Below, one piece after another: positions 14,834 to 34,556 of a stretch of 64,000 nucleotides of DNA (within the stretch, counting starts at the first letter, position 1; each line of letters starts with the position of its first letter). Below the pieces are notes generated by a model that saw only the letters and a program-made list of their open reading frames with translations, ran no database searches and was not told the DNA's origin. The stretch is from Dirofilaria immitis. Lineage: Eukaryota > Nematoda > Chromadorea > Rhabditida > Onchocercidae. Where the stretch lies: NCBI GenBank assembly GCA_024305405.1, contig JAKNDB010000092.1:1076001-1140000 (forward strand). Reading direction: 5' to 3'. Made by a program: the position numbers and the translations under genes.

Positions 14834-15050
14834 AATTATAATATAAGATGTTCTGATAGACAGGATATAAAAGAAAAGTTGTAGCATGAGATATCTTGAT
14901 AGACGGTGTATGAATGGGAAAGCCATATTACGAGATATTTTGCGAAGCAGGGTATTGAAAAAAATTATACAATGATATATCTTAAGATACAGAGAATGAA
15001 AAAGAAAAATTGTAGTATAAGATATCTTGATAGACGGGGTATGAAAGAAT
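14834..15050. repeat. Imperfect minisatellite, five units of about 43 bp
   Basis: Five consecutive diverged units start at about 14834, 14879, 14924, 14966 and 15010 (42-45 bp each). Units 2 and 5 are the most alike: both begin TTGTAG, share GATATCTTGATAGACGG and continue GTATGAA. Units 3 and 4 are more decayed but keep the GATAT core and the purine-rich end. Confidence 0.75.
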
Positions 15051-15448
15051 GCACATCTACTGTGAATAATACCCTGTCCGATTAGACAATCCGCGAAATG
15101 TGTTTTATCGGTCGAATCAATTTGTCAGGATTGATCGTTTGTACGACATTCCTAACTGATTTTCTTTCCGCAACTTCTCGAAAAACAAAATAACAAGAAG
15201 ATTATTAATAATACGGAACATAAATGATTATTATAGGACTCGTCTGCTATTAGTACTTCCGGAACGGTGCGGGCTGGGATCCAGGCGTAGAATAGCTCAT
15301 CCTTCCATTATCTAACGCGGTAGCTCTATGAACCAAAAATTGTCAATGAATGCCAAATGCACCGAACCAACATACCCCTTCCCTCCTTCTGGGATACGAT
15401 CGATTCCTTACGCCCTCCTCTCCGGAAGCATGGGGTGTGCACATAGAA

Positions 15449-15630
<182 letters not shown>

Positions 15631-17678
15631 ATATACAAATATATACCATATACACAGACATACATGGACACACACATACACATACAGAGACAGATAATAC
15701 ATATAGACATAAAGGAAAAATAATGTAAGATGAGAAGAAATAGAAGATGTATGTAGAAAGTGAGGTTGAGGGATCGTTTTCTCTAGAAAGTATTTTACAA
15801 TTGGCATGTTAGATTTCAGCAGTAGCATGCCTGACTGCATGCTGCACGCTACAGTCAGTTATTAACAATTTACAATGATTTTATAGGCAGCTAATAGAAC
15901 TTCCATATCTTGCAATATCATCCCTTTGCAAAATACTATGACTGTTCTCCTGTTACAAATTAATTGATTCATCGATCAGCAATTCATATTGCGATCACTC
16001 TTTTTCGTTTTTTTTTTCATATGATCGTTAAGAGTAACCACAGCACATCATATTATATTACCATAAATGACCGTAATTTATTATTTCATGCGGTATGAAA
16101 CGATCTTAACCTATCACTTCATAAGATAAGCATGACTATAACTTGTTACCTTATTCCTGAAAAATTAATTGCAATCTATCACTCTACATGGTGAGAACGA
16201 CTGTAACTTATCCGTAAAAACAATTACCGTTTACAATTGTGAATCTCATCTATGTTTTCTGTTTGTTTGTCCATCATATTTAACTATGATGCTAATAATT
16301 GATAAGCATATGCATTTCGATATCAAATTAAGAAATACGGAGAAAATCTTTTCCTTATCCAAAAATTTTCCTTAATTATTATGACCGTAACTACTTTACA
16401 TCCAGTATTCGTTCTTGAAAACTCAGCTATTAATGTTTGATATATTAATTAGAGAATCAATTACTTAGCACTGATGGATAAAATCTGAGAAACAGATTAC
16501 TGAAACAGTAACATATGTGGAAAAGAATAGTGATTACTTTGTAGCAGTTTTAGCGTGATCATGTTTAGAAATAATATCCACGTTTTGATCACTTAAGTAA
16601 ATAACCGCAAAGAAAACATATCGTTGTCCTGTTTGCATTGCCAACAAAATGTCAACACTAGAAAATTCAATATTTTATTTCTAAAATAAAAATTTGTGAG
16701 GCACTATTTGTCATTCACAATGAAAAATGCATAAATTTACTACGTTTAAGAGATACTAATCGAAAGGACAATTGGCCCTTCATATCCTTCTGTCAACTGA
16801 CCTATTTTACCAATCACCTTCTAATCGCACCCAACAACGGAAACTGATGAATATCTCAGAATTTGTTCTTGCTGAAGGAAAAAGCTATGAGAAAGGATTG
16901 ACAGCCCATACTCGTAAAAAATATGCACTTAATAAATATTTCAACATTGGCACAATTTACAATAAAGATAATACCATACATAATTAATAATTTATAACAA
17001 TTTCAAATTACAATGTTTTGGAATGAAAAAAGATTGTAGATAGCGAAATTAACTGTCAGAGAACGAACACTTTTTCTGTATTGTCTAATCCATTATTCGT
17101 CATGCGGTATTATATAATCTCGCGAAAATCCATGAAAAATGACTAAACAGCTGTTACCAGATGATACCACGTCCTATGGAATGACAACCTAAACTATAAG
17201 TACTAGAATTGATATCATTATAATTAATTATTAGGATGTAGTTGAGAGCTTCCAAGAAGAATACAATTAGTTTGCAATAACACAGAATTCCACGTAAATT
17301 ACAATTAATTTCTTTCAACATTCAAATGAATACAGTTTTTGTACCTAGTGTCAATCCTTCTTTGTCTCTTAAAATATTAACTGGTACCGTTTCCACTGCA
17401 TCCCTCTAGTGCTTTCATCCGACACTTCGTTAATAGCGTCCAAATTTCACCTCTTATCCATACCGCTGCTTTTTCATCGAGTTTTGCAATTCCTCGAATA
17501 TAATCGGCAATTGATAATCCTACAAATCGTTATTAATTGTTATATTTGTTCAGAATTTAAAAATACTCGAATTAAAATGATTTGTCGAAAAATATTTACT
17601 GACTAGTAGATTAAGATTAACAATATAATTTAATGGCCGATATTATATACCTTTATTGGAGTATCACTTATGATCGAT

Positions 17679-20600
17679 TCAGTCATAATGCATGGAAATG
17701 AATAACTTCTCAACCATAGTAATAATTTCAGCATGTGTTTTAGAAAATACGAATTCCATTGTAAAAAAATGTTCTCTTACGAAATCAATGAAATCACAAA
17801 CCAAAATGATCGAATTCATCCATCCTAGAGAAACAACTGTCTTCCCTATCGTGTGTTTTTGAATCAACATCTTTTGAATTTTGTATTCCGATGACCTGCC
17901 ATGTTTTCTTTTACGGCGGAGTGGTAGCAAACTTGTGGTAGAAGTGCCAGGTACTGAAAATTCAGAGCACGATTCCTTCGACGGAATATTCTCATTCAGA
18001 TTTTGAAGGCCATTTTCTTCGTTCATCATAATACAGTATCTAAATTTTATTAAGAAATAAAGTTTAGTACTTGAATAGTGCTAAAAAAAAGTTTAACTCA
18101 AGATCTCTGTTAGCTCTGTCGATCAAACATAAACATTTATATTTTGTTAAGAATTCGTGAACATTATTTATATTTTGTTAAAAATTCGTGGAACATTCCT
18201 TATTCCTTATTTCGTCGATGTTTTCCGGTTAAAAATATATATTTTGCTAATGTACGATAATGATTCGTTTCTTATCTCAAATTATGAAACAATGAGATTT
18301 CCTAAAAAAATAAATGAAATTTCTTTATAATCTTACCGAGATTGCGGCAACTGCTTATAAGGCATCAGAAATTTTAACTCTTCGGAAAATTTGAATGATG
18401 GAAATCGGCAATCATTAGGTTCCATATTTCTGATTTTATTGATGAATCGTACATACTGATCTCTCAAAGACTTCCACTGTCTCGCTATGTCATCCGCTAA
18501 ATACTATTCTTATGCTAATTATTCTTAGAAATGGCTTTTTCTGTTATTCCTTACATTTTTGCAATCATTCTGACATGCACGTTTTTCTTCCCTTTCGTTT
18601 TGTTTTTTGTTAACTACTGTAATCATGGAAAAGAATACAGAACAAAAATTGTCAAATTCTGATGTGTAAACCATATTATTCATATCTGCACAACTTCTCA
18701 AAATATGAAGCCAGCCTATATCAAGATCATCCATTTCACAGTATTTCAAATAATTTGCGTATGAAATGTTTCAGAAATCCTTGCAGTATTCATATTAACA
18801 ATCATTTCGAAAGTACCATTCAAAGCGAATCCCGTTCGATGATAGAAAGATTCGATGACTTCGTTCCTTTCACTTGCCGCATACTGTAAATCTCTATATT
18901 TTGGATGATTGTGATCCCACAAACATGGTCGCTTCTTCATTTCTTGTATTAAAATTTCACGCAGATCATCCGTCCATGTTACTGAAATTATTTTTATAAA
19001 ATCTAGAAAACTATGATGTGATTAATTTTTAGACATTTCTGTTGTATGAAGATTTCCATCTATACAAATTTTTTATTTTATATAACATAATTTGCATGCC
19101 TCAAGTTCTTTATCATTTCTCATCATTCTGTCATATCATTCAAACTTTCAATAAGAAGCTCACTTCTTGTTTTTGCCGCTCGATCTTCTACAGCGGACGG
19201 TGATTTTGCACTTCCGCCTACGACCACAACATCTGCAATAGGTTTCAAATTTCACTTTTAAAATGAACTTCGGTTACAAAATTTCTAATTACTGAATTAT
19301 ATTAGTCATGTTCAAATACAACTAGTACAATAAATAATCATAAAATATTACATACCTAATTCTGGCTTAACAGAAGATTCAGACGTCGTGGTAATTAAAT
19401 TTGAAGGTGAGTAAATATGGTCACTGAATGACATTGCCGTTACTGTAGCATGCTCGCTATGAGCGTTAGCCGCACTATCATCAGCATTACCATAATTACG
19501 TTGAACCTGAAGTCTCTAAGATAAAAAGGTCATTATACATTACGGTAATAAACAGCAATGTTCCCCTTCAGATTTTATGAGTTGTACACAATGAGTAGGC
19601 CTTATTTTGCTTTCTCTGACCTAAATCATAAGCCTCAATAAGTACTGCTTGTAATTCTCTTCATGAAAAAATGACTGGATGGAACGAATGTAAATGACGA
19701 TAAAATAATGTTTTTGTTTTTAAAATAATTATAAAGATAGATTACTTGGTATCATGAAAAAAATTTTTAAGCATTATTATATTCTATGCGTTACCTAAAT
19801 TAAAGCGAACATGACATCTCAAATATTATTGCTATTATTGACAAATAGCAGAAATCATTAATGAGATGACCTTTTCCGTAGAGGCAAGCAATTGTTGTGT
19901 ATTACTTTGATCAGCGAAATTTACATCACCAGCATCATTACTATGCCAGACATTCGTTGAAACATTTCCCGATTCTGTACCGCTTGTCGGATTCGGTGTT
20001 GGACCGCTAACTAACGTAATGAAAGCATTTGATGATCCTAGCCCATTAGTCCACTGTAACGCTCGACCGTTATCGGTTGTTTGTTCATTTCTATAAAATA
20101 AAAACTGATAAAATAAGAATTATTTTAACACTTTTAAAAAGAACAGAAATTTGAAAAACAAAATAAAAGACAAAAATAATTGATGAGAATTTGCTGTAAT
20201 ATACTTAAAATTATTCTACACTCTGTAATCATATATTTGTCATTATATCATGATGTATCAATCTTTTTCACCCTAAATAGAAAGAACAAATAGTATTATC
20301 GAGTCGAAAGAAAATGGATATCCCAATAAGTCGTGGCGCAAATATATGCTAAGATAGCACTATAAATGAATATAAAATGATATTAACAAAGATACAACTG
20401 CATGCCGGTCGACTGCATTTAAATTATGACAAGACTGCATATGGGATATCCAGAATATATGACGTGAGATGTCGAGAACGCAATATAATTTCATGGAGAA
20501 TGTACGCCATACTTGAACCTTATGCAAATTTTGCTTAATCTTACCGTAGTTACAGATTTCGATGATTCTATCAGTTAGCCTAATTAGCTGATAAATATGC

Positions 20601-20886
20601 TATAAGAATTTCTTGGTTTATTTGGAGTTTTCGATATCCGGTTGCTATTTTCATACCAGATGAAATGTGACGAATTCCAATCTTCACAAATCTACAACTT
20701 TTTTGCAGATGATAAAAAATTAGGATGTTAACAGTGATAAGATTATTAGAATTTGATCAAGTAAATGAGCTACAATATTATTAGATATATGTTAAAACAT
20801 GTTAAAATGGTAAATACTGCTGGAACTTACGAAGCATTGCCAAATTGACTGGAACGTTCGTCGGGAGCTTTCCTTGTAGGCATCAT
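17679..20886 (-). CDS. MADF-domain DNA-binding protein
   Basis: Seven exons join in consistent phase: 20886-20831, 20090-19871, 19515-19356, 19232-19164, 18981-18817, 18496-18337, 18039-17679 (about 395 residues). It starts MMPTRKAPDERSSQFGNAS. The first third is low-complexity Ser/Asn/Thr-rich. The MADF (Myb/SANT-like) domain spans the fifth and sixth exons: ILIQEMKKRPCLWDHNHPKY, then RDLQYAASERNEVIESF, then DDIARQWKSLRDQYVRFINK. The aromatic and KxxWKxLRD signature is intact. The C-terminal exon has a basic patch (LPLRRKRKHGRSSEYKIQK), likely a nuclear signal, and ends in an amphipathic segment (FIDFVREHFFTMEFVF) that could be a weak BESS-like interaction motif, although no BESS domain is clear. 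MADF proteins bind DNA and usually act as transcription regulators. Donor GTACTT after the fifth exon is weak, but it restores the domain exactly. No C. elegans madf orthologue can be named from the sequence alone. Confidence 0.82.
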
Positions 20887-22080
20887 TGAAAGCGAAAATC
20901 GCACAAATAACAATTGCTACAAAATAATAGCAATCTGTAATAGTAGTAAATATGCTTAAATTTCGAATTTCAAAAAATTTATAAAATTTCGCAGAATTCT
21001 TTAAAATTTCTAATCTAATAAAAGTAATTATTATAATAATTCAACAACAATAACAACAACAACAACAACTACAACCATGATTACTCGCGCAACCGCAATA
21101 CAGCAGCAATCCTTTGCACGCTACGCTATCGCCAGTCGCATCGACAGCATCGCTACGACGCGTGTGCTGCACACTGCAGCTGCATCGCTGCATGCCTAAC
21201 TACGAGCACTCTATCACAATCGTTTCGTCCTCTCTCCCATCTTCCCGTTAACGATTACCATTGAGACATTAGGTATGTCATTAAGCGGCTGAAACGCTCG
21301 TTTGATGAGGAAAGATCTGGATATTTTAGAATTTGGCGGTTTCTTAAACGTTCACGTTTTGGACGTAAATGATGTGTAAAGCGTATTTGAGTTAATTGAT
21401 TTTCCGTAGATTTAAACATACGATCACATTTTCACGTAAATGAATTGTTCACGTGGAAGCAAATTCGGATTTGAAAGTCATACGTAGATTTAGATTTAAA
21501 CGTTGCAATTACGTTTGCACATACGTAAACTAGGAAATGTCCCGTAAGAGCGTATTCCGATTAATAGATTTTTGCCTGCAAATCGTAGTTAGATTTAAAT
21601 TTAAACCTTTACAATCAGATCTGCACATAAGCTAGGAAAATGCCCTGTACAAGCATGTTCAAATAATTAATTTATGCGAGTCGATATGGCCATATTTAGA
21701 TTTGTATTACCGCAATATTTTCTGTCACATAGTTTAGTGAGAAAAAGTTATCAGGTTAATGAATAAGATTAGATAAAATTAGATTGAATAAATAAAGTTT
21801 GTGCAAAAATGTGCAATCATTTTTTATCGTTCATCATCTATGACCTTAGAGAATGATTGTGTAAAACATTCACGATTGAAATATCTCAAATGCATAATTA
21901 TGACAAAATCTTTTTTATTTTAAGACTTTATTATCATCAGTATCTAAGATGTATTATTGAAACGTATGTTATCAGCATGAAATTTCGATATTGATAGCAA
22001 AGATAGCGTTGAACGAGAAGTATGTTTTACCAATAACTTCCTTTCTCATGTATGATTTGTCAATTTTTATAGTAAGAACC
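20887..22080. promoter_or_regulatory. Divergent intergenic region between the MADF gene and ZW10
   Basis: About 1.2 kb between two head-to-head start codons. It includes a CAA-rich tract (about 21040-21075) and a locally G+C-richer block (about 21080-21250) unlike the surrounding A+T-rich DNA. The likely promoters of both genes lie here. No specific factor site can be assigned. Confidence 0.45.
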
Positions 22081-25000
22081 ATGGCAAAGACTTTACGAAC
22101 GTCTGAAAAACGTATATCGTCGTTACAAGATGTTGATGATGATAAGAGAGATAGTATTGGACGAGAAATATCATCTTTAGAGCGTCTAATAGCTTCTGGT
22201 AAATCGTCTGACAAATTTTAATTTGTTTATATATATTGCAGTTGTATTTTAGAAATATTTTCGGTGCTTTTTATGATATTATCTGAGCTGTTATTTTATT
22301 GCTGCTTTATATTATTATTTGTTGTTGATATAATTTATTTCAGCAATGACTGATATTGCGTCAGAAATAAACAAGAAGTATGTGGAATTCATTCCTGATT
22401 TGGTCACAACCAGTAAATTAATGGATACCATTCGTTCTACTTGTAATACCGTAAATTATTCAGTAGATTCTATCACTCGCAACGTAGAAAATATGGAGAA
22501 GGAAGTTGAACTCAATGTAGGTTTAGTTGCTAGATTGGTTATTTGAATTGTCTCATATGAATATGTAACTTTATAGAGTCGAAATAACTCTCAATCATTA
22601 ATTAAGAAATAGAAAAACAAAAGAAGTTTAGGAAAAAACGAATGCACCATAAATTATAGAAAAACATATGAAAAATATAAATGATCTGCTATGAAGTTAT
22701 TGCTGTTAAGTTTTTAGCTAGCAATCTATTAATTTGCTAAAGTGGATTGAATAGTAATCTTGCTTTATGTTGATCTCGATATTACTAATTAATCCCTGGA
22801 AATACGAAGTTTTTTATTTCTTTCGAAATTTTCTTTCCTTTGAGAAAAAGAATTGGAAAGATTAGAATATATAAAAGGTTGGAAATCGCGAATGCATTCT
22901 CTCGAAGAAATTGAAGCACTGATATGTCAATTATGGTTTTCATCGAATGAAGAAAATCCTTTGGTGAACACACAATTGCTCGTGAAGTTAGAAGCAAAAT
23001 TAAAGAATATCCTACTGGTATAATTTTACAGGAAATTTAGTTATATCTTTTGGTGGTTCTTGGGTATTGAATTAGTAGGGGACTATTAATGCTATATCTT
23101 AGGTTTATATAATTCTTTGGTTAGAGTAGAAGAGATTTACATTTTAAATTTCAGGCATAATATTGAAATAGTTTTAAAGAATATAATAAATCATTAATAA
23201 AACGATGTTTCATTCAATCATTAGCAGATAATTGTGCTAATTCATGTCTCTAGTAATATCCTTTTGATTTTACCTTTATTTTCATCGGTTCAGTGAATTA
23301 TTTGAAGTAATTTAATTGTAAGAATAGGACGATTGTTTTTAACAGATATTTTTATTTTTGAGCAAACTTTGATGAGTTTTTGTGCTGTGAAACTATACGA
23401 TATAAGAATGTTCTTATATTAACCTATTTTGGTTGAATAATTACAGGATGATGAAACTATTGATAAAACATTCTTGGAGCGCATTGGTCCAGCATTAAGG
23501 ACAGAAGTTGTGACTCTGCGACAAAGTCTAACGTACATGTTGAACACTTTCTGGGATGAAATATTTTCTTTGCGAGAGCTCAAGAACAAAGTTATTTTGC
23601 GGTTAACGGCATCTAGTTGTAATGCTCTGAACGAAGTATATTTTCTTGTAATTTGATCTACTGTAACATGCGGAACTATTTTAAACCTATAAAGCATTTT
23701 ATGAATCATTTCGCAAATTTTGACTTCATGCTTACATTCTAATATTCAAAATACTAATATGTTTTCGCAAAGATAAGTGGGTCGTCGAGATATTATATCT
23801 GAATGATAAAATAGATTCGGCATAGATTTTAGTTATGTAGTTGTTTGATATCACTTACCAGTTGGTAATAATTTAAATTTATGTCTGACTTTCGTGCATA
23901 AGTTGCAGAAAAAGTGATAAACTTTGAACTTATTTTTAATATCACCAATTTCTTCAGACAAATAATAAGGAATGAAAAGCTACTTCAGAAGCTGTCTGCA
24001 ATGGATATTTTGAATCTAATCGATCCAAAGATTGGCAAACTATCATCTGCCTTGATGCATCATTTTTGTAAGAGGTTAATCGCTGCAAAAGATCCTACTG
24101 AAATTATTATTTATCGCGAGGGTACTTCTTTGATAGAGCATGAGTATGTCATACGCAAGGAGACACCAGTAAAGATGAAAAAAAGATGCTGTCTGATCCA
24201 GAAAGAGTTCTCTGGTGAGTACTCGAAAAGAGTTTTTCTTGAATTTGGATAATTTCAGGAATTCATGAATATCTTTTGTATATAATCTTATATCAAAATC
24301 TTGAGGCTAATAATATGCAATGCTTCGATTTAATAATATTTGATTTTAAGAATTTAATTTAATTTCCATTTAAAAACACGGTTGTCTATGTTTAGCCAAA
24401 AGAATACTCTAGAATATATTCTTTTCATTTCATTGTTCATCAAATTAAATTATTGTGAGAATGCGATGGCTAATTGGAAAACAAAATAATATTTGTAAGT
24501 ACACTCTCGATAAATTGAATTTAAAGTACTTAAATTTCAGTGCAATGCTGAAGTTATTCAAAAACTTAGGCAAAAATCTTGGTGCGATGAAGGTGAATGA
24601 AAAAAGCATGGTTCAACTGATTGGTGATAAAATATCAAATGAAATCATCGAATTGTTAGTGCATGAATGTCTTACACCAGCTATTCCATATGAATCAAAA
24701 GATATACCTGCGTTTGAAGCCCTTCTTGTATCGACAGATCAATTTGAGGAAGAGATGAAGGTTTCTAATTCTTTCACATTGTTTAATCTTAATTCTGGTC
24801 AAAATTTAAAACGATATATACTAATTTTAACATTTATGTTTCAGAAACTAGGATTTTCACAAATTCAACTGAATCGTTTCGGAAATTTGCTGAAAATTAC
24901 GAGGATACATTCATCAATCGACGATGCAACAAAATTATTGGCGAAGCACGCGCCCTTATTGAAGCGCCGTTAACAGAATTTGTTTTAGTACATTTTTGCA

Positions 25001-28000
25001 TTTTAATTAGTAGAGTGATAGGAGAGGATTAGAAACTATTTGGCGGGAATTTATCATTTTCATAAATAAATAGTAGCCAATACAATGTTGGATGCTATAA
25101 AGAACATTATTCATATTTTCGGTTCTTTATTCATATTCAATTTTCGGATTTGCACGAAAAATTTAGTTGCCTTCAGTACAAGTGGTTCAAACTATCTTAT
25201 AGGTTGGGAGTAGTTCAGGCGCAGATGAAGATGAAACTGTTGAAGAATTTGTTAAACTTGGATTGCACAAGCCAGAGAAAACTGATGAAAATGAAGACCA
25301 TTATCCGAAATTGATGAAGTTAGTGAGCTGTCAAGTTAGGTGAGACTTTTGTTATTTGTTTGTCATGAAATATTTTAAATGTTTTTACTCAAAAAATATT
25401 TTGTAATTATTTTCTTGTAAACATCATTTTTGTCGAACGTAGGGTTCATTAGTAACAATTGCTCTTGACACTATGTTTCAATTCTATTGTGTCGAGCAGA
25501 AAATGCTGCGCGCTTTGTGTTGATTATTATGTTGGACCTGAAATATGACTGAATATATTCTTAAGTGGTTGTATTGATGTGTATTTTAGGGATTGAAATA
25601 AGTTTGGCATTTGTTGTGAAATCATTAATATGATGATCACAGTTGTGCTTTTCTAGTAAGACAGCTATCGAGATAGCAGATTTAATAGTGCGAACATTGG
25701 ATGATGCAGCGAAAGCCGACTCTGCTTCAGCCATGGGTAAAATTTTGCAAACAGCTCGCAATATAGTTGAACTCTATTCATGGACCTCACCTCGAAAGCA
25801 TGATTCCGAGATATCTTCAGTTCCTGTTTTAGCAGGTTAAATCTTCATTTTTAAAAATCTTTTTTGGATATCATTCTATTATAGAACTGCTCGGATACTC
25901 GTTCTAACTTGCTTATCGTTAATACAAACATAATTAGACCTAACCGAACATCAGTCATCTCGAAGGAAGTTTATTAATGACATCTATTTAATTATTGGTA
26001 GCAAATTAATTTTGGATTTGGGTAAAAAAATCTTTGCAAATTAACTGTAGGATTTTTATATCGACGATGGTAAGCGGGAAATTACCACTGAAAAAGAAAT
26101 GAGCTCGATATTAGTAAAATAATTTATTCCAATTTACTTTGATGTGATTATTTGATTCATTGGGGTGGAGGTTTCCAGTTTGGATTCTTCTTCTTTAACT
26201 TTTCAATATTTTGAAAACGCAAATATGGATCTTCTTTTAGCAATATTTTATAACAATTGTTATTATATCTGTCATCGGTTAATGGTTATAACAGTCGAAA
26301 TACTGCCAAAAATGCGCAATGTCATGCAGGTTATATTATTACTTCTTTTCATTTCGTAAGTCGGATTTGCAGTTTGTTTATTTTTGCATTTCCACTTCGA
26401 ACTTTTTGAACCTCCTCTCTGGTTATTCCTTTTTTAACCGAAATTATGATGCGTTCTTCGTCGTTTTATTTACTATTTAATGTGTTTCTAATATGCTGCG
26501 ACCTTCGTTATTTGCGAATAATTAAGTAAAATAAATATGACCGAAGAACATTGGAATTCTTTAAAAACAAATGCGCTTAAAAGCTACAATTTTTACAGGT
26601 CAAAAATCTATTCATTTCTTTTGCGGATTTCATTCCGAATCTTCGACAAATTGCTGCGGAGTCAATGGAAAAGCAATTATTGCAGTGCCGCCGTCAGATT
26701 TCTACTCTCTTGGCGAATGATAAAAGTTAGCGCATTTTGGTAACAAACAAGATATAATTTTTCTATTTTCATTCTTATCAGTTAAACAAACGAAGTTTTC
26801 CAGTTTTTTTGATCTGGATGACGTTTCACAGTACGAAAAATGCACGAAATGCTTGGATGGATGTATGATGCATTTGGAACAAATTTCTGGAGTTTGGAAA
26901 AACGTGAGTTTATTATTTGTTTTGATTTTTGGCAGGTATTAGTTTTGTTGTGTTATCTTTAACCGGAAATCCTTTTTGTATGAGTTTTATGATCAGCTTT
27001 TAATGATCGCAGAAATTCTGCTCAAAAGATTATGCACTGAATAGTGCTGAATAATTGTTTTGTTGAATAATTAAGATTTTAGAAAATTCTTTTGAAGTGA
27101 AGTCCAATCTTATAGGTCCTAACCGAAGTAGTTTATTCGAACTGTGTTGGGAATGTTATCTCTTTTTTTTCAATGCACTTATCAAAATGCTGTTATCTGC
27201 GGAAGATATTCGAGCAACTGATGCTGAACTAATTGCCATAGCATTAAGAAAAGTTTTGGAAAGATCAGAGATTTTGTTTATTGTAAGTTTTTAAAAATTT
27301 TTGTTTTACCTTGATTATTTGATTATTATATCATAGAAAAAAGTGGAATTCGTTAGACAAAAAAAAAGAGTGTGATGTTTTGGAATTCATTGATTTATTA
27401 AGTTATACGAAAATAGGAGAACATTATAAGAAATATTTAATATCTGACGAACCTGACTTTTTAGTTGGTATCTAAAATTCCAGAAGTACCAGAAGTTATT
27501 TTCATACTTAATTTTCCAGCAGTAGCAACATTGATTTTGATTTCATTATTGGCAATAGCAATATCTAGATTTCATTTTAGTATATTATGTCTATTTCCGT
27601 TATTAACGAGAAAAAGATATGTAATACTAAGAAAATATTTTTTAAGACTGGACAGATGAACCATTCTTCTATCCACAGGTATGCAGAATCATCGTATTTC
27701 CGCATCAAGGAATTACTGTTTTGCTTGGACTCATCTTTGCAGGCTTGTATTTTTCATTTGCTCTGATTGTCTTTCATATGTATACAAAGATATATAAATA
27801 AATAGGCAAAGTTGGACTGATATAATGGTAAAGTCGATATGTTCTATTCGAAAATAGTTCATTAACATGATATTTTAGAACATTTATGATCGGTGGTGTG
27901 ATGGAAAAGGACCTCTAGCACAGTGGTTACTAGCAGATGAAGTGCGTCATTTGGTTAAAGCTCTCTTTCAGAACACTGAAAAAGAGCTCATGTATTATCG

Positions 28001-28148
28001 AGGATTAATTGATTTCATCGATGAAACTCTCAGAAAAGTGGCTTATTATTTGAGGAAGATTCAGAAAGTGATTAAATATCCTTTCGACATATCTTATAAT
28101 AGGAAGCTTGATGAATTAAATTGTACTGTATATTCATTTTCAAGATAA
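22081..28148 (+). CDS. ZW10: ZW10 kinetochore / vesicle-tethering protein
   Basis: Start [16 protein letters not shown] at 22081, donor after 22198. The next exon begins at 22344 with the conserved N-terminal motif ([20 protein letters not shown]). Further family matches: [20 protein letters not shown] (about 24660), [19 protein letters not shown] (about 24885), the block from 25202 through 25837 ([11 protein letters not shown], then [20 protein letters not shown]), [15 protein letters not shown] (26240), [20 protein letters not shown] (26600), [18 protein letters not shown] (27679-27742) and [37 protein letters not shown] (27880s). ZW10 works in the Rod-Zwilch-ZW10 complex that brings dynein and Mad1/Mad2 to kinetochores, and in the NRZ/Dsl1 tether for Golgi-to-ER vesicles. 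Several junctions are one base out of phase, notably at the T-runs 26804-26810 and 27163-27170 and the A-run at 24845. One intron starts GC (27743). The family normally ends just after ALFQNTE; here the frame runs on about 45 residues to 28148, and an alternative last exon (28194-28325) is possible. Confidence 0.9.
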
Positions 28149-28193
28149 ACTTTTAATTTTTATGGTTCATTACTAAGCAGTTTTTGCTTGCAG

Positions 28194-28325
28194 TACGTCG
28201 CTTTATCAACAATGTATGCATATTTATTATCCGTTTATTTAATATGGGAGATCATTAAAAGATATGAATCTTCTTTTAATAATATATTAGAAAAAAGGAA
28301 AAATAGTGGAAATGTACAGCTTTAA
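28194..28325 (+). CDS. Possible alternative last exon or separate small membrane ORF
   Basis: Behind a good acceptor (TTTTTGCTTGCAG), an open frame of 43 codons runs to TAA at 28325: YVALSTMYAYLLSVYLIWEI, then a charged tail. It joins in phase to a donor-like ACT/GTATAT at 28128 inside the ZW10 tail frame. This would give ZW10 a C-terminal membrane helix, which is not a family feature. A poly(A)-type AATAAA lies downstream at 28669. It could be chance; only transcripts would tell. Confidence 0.3.
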   Translation, partial: YVALSTMYAYLLSVYLIWEIIKRYESSFNNILEKRKNSGNVQL

Positions 28326-28768
28326 ATTTGGGAAAAGAAACGTTTTGTAAAATATCTGAGTTTATGGTTCCGTTTGCACTGTTCCAGATTCGCTGAATGG
28401 TATTGCAACTGATATATAACACACACACACAAACATACACACGCTGTATTGAGAATTAAAAGCAAGCGACGACTGATAATGGTACTAGGACGAAGCAGGC
28501 ATATCCCGTTAGATATTAAATCAGTAAGATCAGATATTTAATCATTTATTTTAATGAATTCTAATTTGTTTTATATGATTTCATGGGGAAAAAGTCGCTG
28601 CTTCACATTTTTATGTAGATCTTAGTGTTATTTTAGAAACTATAAAACAAGAGTTCAGTTTTAATCTAATAAAAAAATATATAATGAAAACAAATAATTA
28701 GATTTACCTGGAAGTAGTTTATATGGCCGAATTGTTTAGAATTGCCTCCTCTAAACTAGTATTGTTGC

Positions 28769-34556
<5,788 letters not shown>

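Noticed and set aside
27465..27800. Hydrophobic ORFs inside the ZW10 locus
   Set aside because: They are mostly intron sequence between two ZW10 exons; the true coding frame there is [18 protein letters not shown].
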